Source: Pedobacter ureilyticus
GTDB taxonomy: Bacteria; Bacteroidota; Bacteroidia; Sphingobacteriales; Sphingobacteriaceae
Length of the DNA: 64,000 nt
Assembly (NCBI RefSeq): GCF_005925345.1
Contig: NZ_SSHJ01000001.1
Location: 310,001 to 374,000 of the forward strand
Direction of reading: 5' to 3'
The notes beneath the pieces are model-generated. The model was not told where the DNA came from. It did no database searches and worked only from the letters and a program-made list of their open reading frames with translations. Position 1 is the stretch's first letter; the number at the start of each line of letters is the position of its first letter. The translations under genes were made by a program, and so were the position numbers. Of this stretch, positions 18,711 to 25,216 are shown one piece after another.

Positions 18711-19148
18711 ATGCAGGTAGATTTTGATAACATCGTTCGTGGTTTAGTACTAATGAGAGAATTTCTAAGTCAATATCCAGACCACCGCAAATCAATAGAA
18801 AATGATAAAATCATCTATCGTGTTTATACGAAAAAGTTTTTCGGAGGGGAAAAGCTCATAGCAACACTCGAAATATCTAAACTAACAGATTTTGAGATAG
18901 AGCCACCAAATGACCTGTATGACGAAAACTTTCTATTGTTCATAAAATCTATAGATGATGAAGTAATAGAAAAATGCGTAAGCAATTATGGTTATTTGAA
19001 ACAAGATGCTCAAAATAGTTACGATGAGGGGCAGTTAGAGGCATTTAATATGGAAATGTATGATGCTGTAAGATATTTAGGAAGTCTGGTTGATTATGTA
19101 AATCTTGTTGACAAACTGAGACCATTAACGCAAAAAAGCCTCATTTAG
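18711..19148 (+). CDS. Hypothetical 145-aa protein
   Basis: 145 residues, soluble and acidic, with predicted alpha/beta character (FGGEKLIATLEISKLTDFEIEPPNDLYDENFLLF). It is the last gene of the XRE-controlled run, starting 1 nt after the 51-aa gene, and its 3' end overlaps the terminator hairpin. Proteins of this size and charge are often immunity proteins, but no family is recognised. Confidence 0.6.
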   Translation: MQVDFDNIVRGLVLMREFLSQYPDHRKSIENDKIIYRVYTKKFFGGEKLIATLEISKLTDFEIEPPNDLYDENFLLFIKSIDDEVIEKCVSNYGYLKQDAQNSYDEGQLEAFNMEMYDAVRYLGSLVDYVNLVDKLRPLTQKSLI

Positions 19149-19162
19149 AGGCTTTTCTTATT
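19134..19162 (+). terminator. Intrinsic terminator
   Basis: AAAAGCCTC (19134-19142) and GAGGCTTTT (19148-19156) form a 9-bp stem that overlaps the last codons of the 145-aa gene, followed by CTTATTT. Confidence 0.85.
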
Positions 19163-19263
19163 TATGATTACTTAATATAACTTTATCTTAATGTATACTT
19201 TTTAAAACACCTAAACTATGGCTTGTCCCAAGTGGGTATAGTTACCAAAATTTTAACACAAAT

Positions 19264-20544
19264 TTATGCTGCTTCCTTTTTGAAACACTCAAGCAATAAT
19301 GTATCGATATCCTGTCGGTATTTGGATTGTTTGTAATCTTGATTCATTCCTGCAATTAAATCTTTGAAATAGTGATAATATTTTGCTACCGTTTTTTTAT
19401 CCATAGGGTGGTTCTGGGAGATGGTAGCAATAGATATTTTACCGTACAAATTAAAGTCCCAATCCTCAATAATTCCATTCAGTTTTAAACAACCAATTTG
19501 TTCCCATTTCGCTTTAATCAGCCTACCACAAATATTTAATTTGTCTACCACTTGCAAAGTATTGTGAGGGGCAAATAAGATTCGTCTTATTGTTATATGT
19601 GGCTTAAGCCGATTCTCATTTTTTTGCTTTAGTATACTCTTTAACATTCCTTCCAAAATTTTAATAGGAAGTGGTTTCAAACAAATGGTCTTGTTAGCAT
19701 TAGTTAAAATGTTTAAAGCGTGGTAGTATTGGATGTTAGGATTAAGCCAAATAAGATTATTTAAGTAAGCTAACAATGTTCTTTTGCGTTTATCGTGTAA
19801 CTGTCTAGTTGGCAGGTAACAATTAACGAATGCAAAACCTTCATCCCAATTGTAAATATAATCCCCATCAAATTCAAAGTCGTAAATATTACTAAACCTA
19901 ACTGGTTTTTCTATTTCGTACCCGACATCCCCAATATGTTCTTCTTTTTTTTGATTATTTATAGATGGTTGGGTATGTTTTATAATTTCATTGACTGAAT
20001 TATATATAAAAGAGGATTCATTTATATATAAATTTGGGTCATAGCTGATTACAGATTGTCGTACTATGCCTTTGGCATCTTCATCTACTATTCCACTAAT
20101 TCCTAAATCATCAACTATATTATCAAAAGTTGTAAAGAAATTATCATTAGTTAATCCAGATACCCTTACGATTATTGACCACCCTAAGCCCCCAATACTT
20201 TTGTAATAAGCGTAAATTTTAGACTTATCCATCAATTCTATATTGAAGTTAGGTTGGTCAATATCTAAATACATTAATCCAGTAGCATTAGTTACATTTT
20301 GAGTATCCCTGTAACCATTAAATCGCACATTATAAGTTATTGTAGGTAGCGTTTTTTTGAGCTTAGTATAAGCCTCTTTTATAATCTCATCGCTTGTTGT
20401 TACATATATTTTTTTTAAAACTCTTGCTGCTTCAATTACAGGGATATGCGATGATTCTTTAATCTGGTTAAACCAGTCGATTGATGTGATGGTAGATTCT
20501 ACCTTTGGTGATGCGATGCATTTGAACGTGTCTAAATTGTACAT
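19264..20544 (-). CDS. BT4734/BF3469-like protein (VirE N-terminal type)
   Basis: 426 residues. The region LPTITYNVRFNGYRDTQNVTNATGLMYLDIDQPN (about 69-102) followed by KSIGGLGWSIIVRVSG is the signature of the BT4734-like N-terminal domain, found in Bacteroidota mobile elements, usually upstream of a VirE/primase-helicase region. The C-terminal part (residues about 200-420) has no recognisable P-loop. The domain is presumably linked to element replication. No helicase or relaxase partner lies beside it, so this island is likely mobilised or replicated in trans. Assignment to the family is good. Confidence 0.8.
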   Translation of the reverse strand: MYNLDTFKCIASPKVESTITSIDWFNQIKESSHIPVIEAARVLKKIYVTTSDEIIKEAYTKLKKTLPTITYNVRFNGYRDTQNVTNATGLMYLDIDQPNFNIELMDKSKIYAYYKSIGGLGWSIIVRVSGLTNDNFFTTFDNIVDDLGISGIVDEDAKGIVRQSVISYDPNLYINESSFIYNSVNEIIKHTQPSINNQKKEEHIGDVGYEIEKPVRFSNIYDFEFDGDYIYNWDEGFAFVNCYLPTRQLHDKRKRTLLAYLNNLIWLNPNIQYYHALNILTNANKTICLKPLPIKILEGMLKSILKQKNENRLKPHITIRRILFAPHNTLQVVDKLNICGRLIKAKWEQIGCLKLNGIIEDWDFNLYGKISIATISQNHPMDKKTVAKYYHYFKDLIAGMNQDYKQSKYRQDIDTLLLECFKKEAA

Positions 20545-20789
20545 TAATTAAATTCATTATTCTCTTTTATTAGGTCTAAATGTCTTTAAGAGATAGGGAG
20601 GATAATTACTCCTCCCCTTTTAATGAATCAATTAAATGTGAACATTTAAACAATGTATTGTAAGCTTTCGCATACATTTATAAATAGTCTCATCCAATGA
20701 TCTTATCAAGTTTTTATAAAATAATTTGTTGCGACCTAAACTAATGTAGGTGATAAATATTTTTTATCAAGTGTTAAAGAATATAATGC

Positions 20790-20797
20790 TAAATTTG
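20790..20797 (+). promoter_or_regulatory. Bacteroidota-type -7 box
   Basis: TAAATTTG matches TAnnTTTG and lies 27 bp upstream of the ATG at 20825. No good -33 TTG is seen at the expected distance. Confidence 0.4.
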
Positions 20798-20824
20798 AAA
20801 TAAACTAAATTAAACTCTTAAAAA

Positions 20825-21520
20825 ATGACTATAATTAAAAATCACAAGGCATTAAACTCTGACCAGATATTCAGTATATTAAATACAGGTTTTAATGATT
20901 ATTTTAAAATAGTACAACGTTCAGAATTAGATTTTGTATTTAATGAAACCTATGGAACTGTAACCATTTCTTCATCGAAAATATTGGTTGATGAAGTCCT
21001 AATTACAGTTGTCATCGATGAAGAAGAGGTTCTTGTCTCGCAAAATTATATAGGTGTCGCTTATGATGTTTCAGTAATTTTTAATCATTTAGTTAAATTT
21101 ATTAGCTTAACTACGTCAGCTAATTTAGATAATAACGTAATTGAAATATATTTTTCCGATGATACAGTTATATTTAGATATGAAACAAAATTTTCATTTT
21201 ATGATTTCTGTTTACAACTTAAAGCTTGGGAAAACACTGTAAATGAAAAAAATATCACTTTTGTAAACGAAATTTATAAACCTAATGGCAACACCATCGA
21301 TTTGGTAATAAACTATGGGGATGGAAATAACATAGCAAGGATAACAGATTATAAATTCAATAATTTATTAAAAAAAGATATCGAAAATAATGATGCAAAA
21401 AAAGTCAAAATTCAATTTATAACTAATGACTTAAACTTCTCTTATCCTGCTAAAGCTTCATTTGATTTGATTAATGAGTTCAACAACCCTGCAGGATTTG
21501 CTGCGGAAGGCGAACTCTAA
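20825..21520 (+). CDS. Hypothetical 231-aa protein
   Basis: 231 residues, acidic, no signal peptide, with beta-rich central stretches (DEVLITVVIDEEEVLVSQNYIGVAYDVSVIF; VIEIYFSDDTVIFRYETKFSFYDFCLQL). No family recognised. It is a single-gene unit with its own -7 box and terminator, between the BT4734-like gene and the right end of the island. Confidence 0.6.
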   Translation: MTIIKNHKALNSDQIFSILNTGFNDYFKIVQRSELDFVFNETYGTVTISSSKILVDEVLITVVIDEEEVLVSQNYIGVAYDVSVIFNHLVKFISLTTSANLDNNVIEIYFSDDTVIFRYETKFSFYDFCLQLKAWENTVNEKNITFVNEIYKPNGNTIDLVINYGDGNNIARITDYKFNNLLKKDIENNDAKKVKIQFITNDLNFSYPAKASFDLINEFNNPAGFAAEGEL

Positions 21521-21534
21521 TTTTATAGTGATTC

Positions 21535-21569
21535 AAAAAAGGTAAGTAATAAATTTACCAACCTTTTTT
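21535..21569 (+). terminator. Intrinsic terminator
   Basis: AAAAAAGGT (21535-21543) pairs with ACCTTTTTT (21561-21569), 15 nt after the stop at 21520. Confidence 0.8.
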
Positions 21570-21874
21570 GATATTGTCCGATTCCTTTACTATATCAAAA
21601 TGTACTCTACAAGCGAATACATCAAAACTAAATAATTGGCGACAACTTGCCAGTTTCCATTTAATTTGCTCTTGGTCTGCTCATCACCTTCAACTCTTAT
21701 ATCATAAAATGTATATCCACTGAACCAATTATATAATCTGTTTCAAGATTTAAATCTAATAATGGCACTTTAGTAGATTCAAAATAAACGCTCCTAAACC
21801 TTAAATCCCTTATCCATAAAATAAAGTTACCACTTAGACTTGATTTTTGAAATTTCTAATTTACTATTGTATAT
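21570..21874. other. Spacer without genes
   Basis: AT-rich stretch between the 231-aa gene terminator and the 106-aa gene. No ORF, repeat or promoter stands out. Confidence 0.4.
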
Positions 21875-22195
21875 GTGGATCAACCAACACATATCACATT
21901 TTCGGAAAAGCAATTTAATTTGTTAATGGGTAAGATGTGCGATATGCAAAAACAATTAGATGATTTTGCAGAAATAAAGAGTTTATTTCTACAGTTTTTA
22001 GCTACATCAAAAGGTATTGAAGAGGTCACTAAATCAACCATTATGAGTATTATAAATGATGGTAATAAAAGCGAGAAACTTTCTCCTATTGACTTAAAAC
22101 AAGAAGAAATTGCGCAAATCCGCCAAAGAAATGCTTTAAAAAACATACAAAAAGCATCTAAAAACCACTCAAAATGTTCACTTTCGAAGCTGTAA
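21875..22195 (+). CDS. Hypothetical 106-aa protein near attR
   Basis: 106 residues from a GTG start (VDQPTHITFSEKQFNLL read as Met); an in-frame ATG at codon 18 (21926) is an alternative. The N-terminal half is helical with a likely coiled coil (MGKMCDMQKQLDDFAEIKSLFLQFLA), and the C-terminus is basic (ALKNIQKASKNHSKCSLSKL). It ends only 115 bp from attR, a usual place for an excisionase or accessory factor, but no winged-helix motif can be seen. Confidence 0.5.
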   Translation: MDQPTHITFSEKQFNLLMGKMCDMQKQLDDFAEIKSLFLQFLATSKGIEEVTKSTIMSIINDGNKSEKLSPIDLKQEEIAQIRQRNALKNIQKASKNHSKCSLSKL

Positions 22196-22217
22196 ATGTC
22201 ATTTTTTAATCACAATA

Positions 22218-22240
22218 AGTTTGCTGAAAGTTTGCTGAAA
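22218..22240 (+). repeat. Putative integrase arm-site repeats, right end
   Basis: Two direct copies of GTTTGCTGAAA at an 11-bp period, mirroring those at 3992-4010 near attL. Confidence 0.5.
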
Positions 22241-22270
22241 AGCTACGAAAATGAGTGTTTTTGAAAGCAA

Positions 22271-22305
22271 AAATACCCTTTAAAGTTAATTAGAGGGTAC
22301 TTTTT
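22271..22305 (-). terminator. Element-borne terminator for tRNA-Ala
   Basis: Minus-strand reading: TACCCT (loop) AGGGTA followed by TTTTTG, starting a few nt after the tRNA 3' end. It replaces the original tRNA terminator left at 3888-3920. Confidence 0.6.
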
Positions 22306-22309
22306 AATA

Positions 22310-22326
22310 TTGTGGAGAATATCGGA
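22310..22326 (+). repeat. attR of element 1 (inside tRNA-Ala 3' end)
   Basis: Identical to 3925-3941. It covers the discriminator, the acceptor 3' strand and part of the T-stem of tRNA-Ala. Confidence 0.85.
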
Positions 22327-22386
22327 TTCGAACCGATCACCTCTTCACTGCCAGCGAAGCGCTCTAGCCAAATGAGCTAATCCCCC
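22313..22386 (-). tRNA. tRNA-Ala (anticodon GGC)
   Basis: 74 nt. Acceptor GGGGGAU pairs with AUUCUCC, D-stem GCUC/GAGC, anticodon stem CUUCG/UGAAG with loop CUGGCAG (anticodon GGC, reading GCC/GCU), T-stem AUCGG/CCGAU with loop UUCGAAU, discriminator A. CCA is not encoded. The 3' end is rebuilt exactly by the right end of element 1, so the gene remains functional. Confidence 0.95.
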
Positions 22387-22482
22387 AATTTATTTTAATT
22401 AGCCTTACAACAATTATTGCGAGAACTAATTCTTTGCGTCGGCAAATGTAAATATTTTAGATCACAACGCAAGTATTAAATT

Positions 22483-22511
22483 AAAAAAAGGGAAGACTAT
22501 CCAGTCCTCCC
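22483..22511 (-). terminator. Terminator after lpxB
   Basis: Minus strand GGGAGGACT-GGAT-AGTCTTCCC followed by seven T. It lies 127 bp beyond the lpxB stop. Confidence 0.8.
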
Positions 22512-22637
22512 AAACACAATAACATAGTTAAGTAGAGAATAGACAAACATTACCCTACCGACTTAACCTAAATTTCTTCAAATTTATTGCATAAAACAGC
22601 TTCATACAATACCTAAAATTGGGTATTTTAATTAATT

Positions 22638-23738
22638 TTAAGTGTATCCAACAATTAGTTTAGCCGTTTTTTCAGATGCACCTGCCTCTCCCATCAATCG
22701 GTGTAAATCTCCATAATCTATCAGCATCTTTTCTCTTCCGTTTCCCGCAACAATGGCGCCTAGCTCTATGGTTACCTTTTCTTCTGAGCAGTCCTCTTGT
22801 ATAAGCTCCGCAACTATCCTTCTATCTACAATTAGGTTTACTAAAGAAATGAAACGGATTTTCACTAGTAATCTGGCAATGGCTATAGAAACAGCACCAC
22901 CTTTATAGACTACTACTTGCGGCACATTAAATAAAGCGGTTTCTAAAGTTGCAGTACCCGATGCTACAATGGCAGCATGTGCCTGATTTAACAAATCATA
23001 AGTTTGGTTAAATACCAACAAGGCTTTATTTTTATTCATAAATTGTTGGTAATACTCTGCAGAAAAAGTTGGGGCGGCGGCTATAACAAATTGATAACCG
23101 TCAAAATTGTTCATCACACTCAACATCACAGGCAATAATCTTTCTATTTCCTGTTTTCTACTTCCGGGCAAAAGTGCAATTATTGGTTGGTCTGTTAAAT
23201 GATTTTGTGCTTTAAATTTCGCATTTGGAGTGAATGAAGAAATCTCATCTAACAAAGGGTTGCCCACATAATCTACTTCCATGCCCCAACCTTTATAAAA
23301 CGCTACTTCAAAGGGCAAAATACAGAACATGTGATCTACGATCTTTTTGATTTTAAGCACCCGTTTTTGGTTCCATGCCCAAACCTTTGGCGATATGTAA
23401 TAACAAACTTTAATGCCATTTTCTTTGGCAAATTCGGCAATTTTAAGGTTAAATCCCGGAAAATCTATCAATACCAATACCTCAGGCCGGTAGGCCAACA
23501 AATCTGATTTGCAGTATTTCAGATTTTTGAAAATTGTACGCAGATTAAGCAACACTTCAGTAAAGCCCATAAAAGCCATATCTGCATAGTGTTTTACCAA
23601 TTCTCCTCCTTCGGCTTGCATTTTATCACCACCAAAGTACCTAAATTCGGCATTTGCATCTTCAATTTTAAGTGCTTTCATCAAGTTAGCACCATGTAAA
23701 TCGCCCGAGGCCTCTCCTGCTATTAAGTAGTATTTCAT
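22638..23738 (-). CDS. lpxB: Lipid-A-disaccharide synthase
   Basis: 366 residues from ATG at 23738 (MKYYLIAGEASGDLHGANLM); the longer frame to 23831 adds a non-homologous leader. LpxB is a GT-B glycosyltransferase that joins UDP-2,3-diacylglucosamine and lipid X at the inner membrane face to make the lipid A disaccharide. Seen here: AGEASGDLHGA, FGGDKMQAEG, VLIDFPGFNLK, YYISPKVWAW, ALLPGSRKQEIERLLP and ATLETALFNVPQVVVYK, all expected for the family. It is the last gene of a minus-strand unit with the small membrane protein and surE. Confidence 0.95.
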   Translation of the reverse strand: MKYYLIAGEASGDLHGANLMKALKIEDANAEFRYFGGDKMQAEGGELVKHYADMAFMGFTEVLLNLRTIFKNLKYCKSDLLAYRPEVLVLIDFPGFNLKIAEFAKENGIKVCYYISPKVWAWNQKRVLKIKKIVDHMFCILPFEVAFYKGWGMEVDYVGNPLLDEISSFTPNAKFKAQNHLTDQPIIALLPGSRKQEIERLLPVMLSVMNNFDGYQFVIAAAPTFSAEYYQQFMNKNKALLVFNQTYDLLNQAHAAIVASGTATLETALFNVPQVVVYKGGAVSIAIARLLVKIRFISLVNLIVDRRIVAELIQEDCSEEKVTIELGAIVAGNGREKMLIDYGDLHRLMGEAGASEKTAKLIVGYT

Positions 23739-23855
23739 TGGCAGATATGAGTATTGAAATGTGAGATACGAGACATTACTTCTTAACGGATTAATATTTA
23801 GTAAAAAAAATTCGGCTAACCGATTAACCAAATCAACAATTAACCAGTAAACACA

Positions 23856-24137
23856 CTAAACTTCCTGCATTATTTTATAAAAAAAGAAAGCAAATGCACA
23901 TAAAAAAGTGGCACTTACAATTCCTCGTCCAATATTTTCTTTATTGATTTTGTTGAAATAATTTACCCACACCAAATTAACCGCTACGCAGCCAATCAGC
24001 AATAAATCTGCCTTCTTAAACAAGGTAGTGTGGTGCATTAGGTACCAAGCAATAGAACCTAAAATTAGCGGACTGCCTAAGCCAATTGCCAAGCCAACCA
24101 ACACATGGTTTTTTATGGATGAAAATAGCTTAGCCAT
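23856..24137 (-). CDS. Small membrane protein between surE and lpxB
   Basis: 93 residues with three likely membrane segments: HVLVGLAIGLGSPLILGSIAWYLM, ADLLLIGCVAVNLVWVNYF and GIVSATFLCAFAFFFYKIM. It starts 1 nt downstream of the surE stop, so translation is probably coupled. No characterised family is recognised. Its place between surE and lpxB suggests an inner-membrane protein, function unknown. Confidence 0.75.
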   Translation of the reverse strand: MAKLFSSIKNHVLVGLAIGLGSPLILGSIAWYLMHHTTLFKKADLLLIGCVAVNLVWVNYFNKINKENIGRGIVSATFLCAFAFFFYKIMQEV

Positions 24138-24138
24138 C

Positions 24139-24960
24139 CTATCCTAAATTAGCACCGTCGGCGCCGGCTGTTTTTTTAGGTTGATCAATACTACCGTTGA
24201 AGTCCCAAGTATTTAAAATTTGGATGGCATGATGTGCTGTTAAATCAAACTGTACGGGCACTACCGAGGCGTAGCCATGATCTAAAGCCCAAACATCGGT
24301 ATCCTCACCTTTATCGTAATTTTCAAAAACTCCAGTTAGCCAATAGTAAGGTCTACTGTATGGATCCTGGCGTTCATCGAAATCTTCTGCCCATTTGGCA
24401 TTGGCCTGCCTACAGATTTTTATTCCTTTAATTTGATCTCCTTTGGGGAAATTTACATTTAGCAACGTTCCTTCGGGTAAACCCTTAGCCAACACTTGCT
24501 CTGTAATTTGCTTGATGTATTTTTTGCAGTGCGAAAAATCGGCATCTTGCGCAAAATCATCCAAAGAAAAACCGATAGACGGGATTTTTTCTATCGCCCC
24601 CTCTACCGCAGCAGACATGGTACCCGAGTAAATTACGTTGATGGAGTTGTTTAAGCCGTGGTTAATTCCAGATACACATAAATCTGGCTTTTTACCCTTA
24701 AAAACCTTATTTACTGCTAATTTAACACAGTCTACTGGCGTACCAGAGCATTTGTACATTTCAATTGGTGGGTAGAGGTTAACCTTATCAAAACGTAAAG
24801 GTTTGCCAATGGTAATGGCGTGTCCCATTCCCGACTGCGGACCGTCTGGCGCTACCACCGTTACATTTCCTATTTCGCTCATTACCTCAATCAAAGCCTT
24901 AATGCCTGTTGCAGTAATTCCATCATCATTAACTACTAATATGGAAGGTTTATTTTTCAT
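24139..24960 (-). CDS. surE: 5'/3'-nucleotidase SurE
   Basis: 273 residues. The metal-binding start ILVVNDDGITATGIKAL (Asp12, Asp13), APDGPQSGMGHAIT and the CVSGINHGLNNSINVIYSGTMSAAVEGAI stretch are all SurE signatures. The enzyme removes phosphate from nucleoside monophosphates and possibly polyphosphate, in the cytoplasm. The C-terminal tail (DQPKKTAGADGANLG) is unconserved. First gene of the unit leading to lpxB. Confidence 0.95.
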   Translation of the reverse strand: MKNKPSILVVNDDGITATGIKALIEVMSEIGNVTVVAPDGPQSGMGHAITIGKPLRFDKVNLYPPIEMYKCSGTPVDCVKLAVNKVFKGKKPDLCVSGINHGLNNSINVIYSGTMSAAVEGAIEKIPSIGFSLDDFAQDADFSHCKKYIKQITEQVLAKGLPEGTLLNVNFPKGDQIKGIKICRQANAKWAEDFDERQDPYSRPYYWLTGVFENYDKGEDTDVWALDHGYASVVPVQFDLTAHHAIQILNTWDFNGSIDQPKKTAGADGANLG

Positions 24961-25189
24961 CCGTTTATTTAATTATAAAGCCAAGATCTTTAAAAGCACT
25001 TAGCATCCACGTCAATGCCCGTTTAATTTGCGGTTAAGATAAGGCAAAAAACGACCAGCACACTTAGCTGCACAAAGCCCTCTCTCACAACAATCGCTTT
25101 GCATTACCGCCCAAAAATACAAGAAAATATGCTAATTGTCCATTTAACAGTTTTATTGATGCAACACCTACAAAATACAATTGTCTTTG

Positions 25190-25197
25190 TATATTTG
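25190..25197 (+). promoter_or_regulatory. -7 box of the M16 peptidase gene
   Basis: TATATTTG matches TAnnTTTG, 19 bp upstream of the ATG at 25217. No TTG at ideal spacing was seen. Confidence 0.45.
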
Positions 25198-25216
25198 GAT
25201 GATAACTTATTACAAC

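Larger units (their letters stand above)
3925..22326. mobile_element. Element 1: 18.4-kb integrated element in tRNA-Ala
   Basis: A 17-bp direct repeat (TTGTGGAGAATATCGGA) occurs at 3925-3941 and 22310-22326. The right copy is the 3' end of an intact tRNA-Ala gene and the left copy is an orphan. A tyrosine integrase lies just inside the left end and reads into the element. Cargo is dominated by nuclease and restriction genes. A BT4734-like protein is the only replication or transfer-related gene recognised; no relaxase, coupling protein or tra genes were seen, so this is probably an integrative or mobilisable island rather than a self-transmissible element. Confidence 0.88.
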
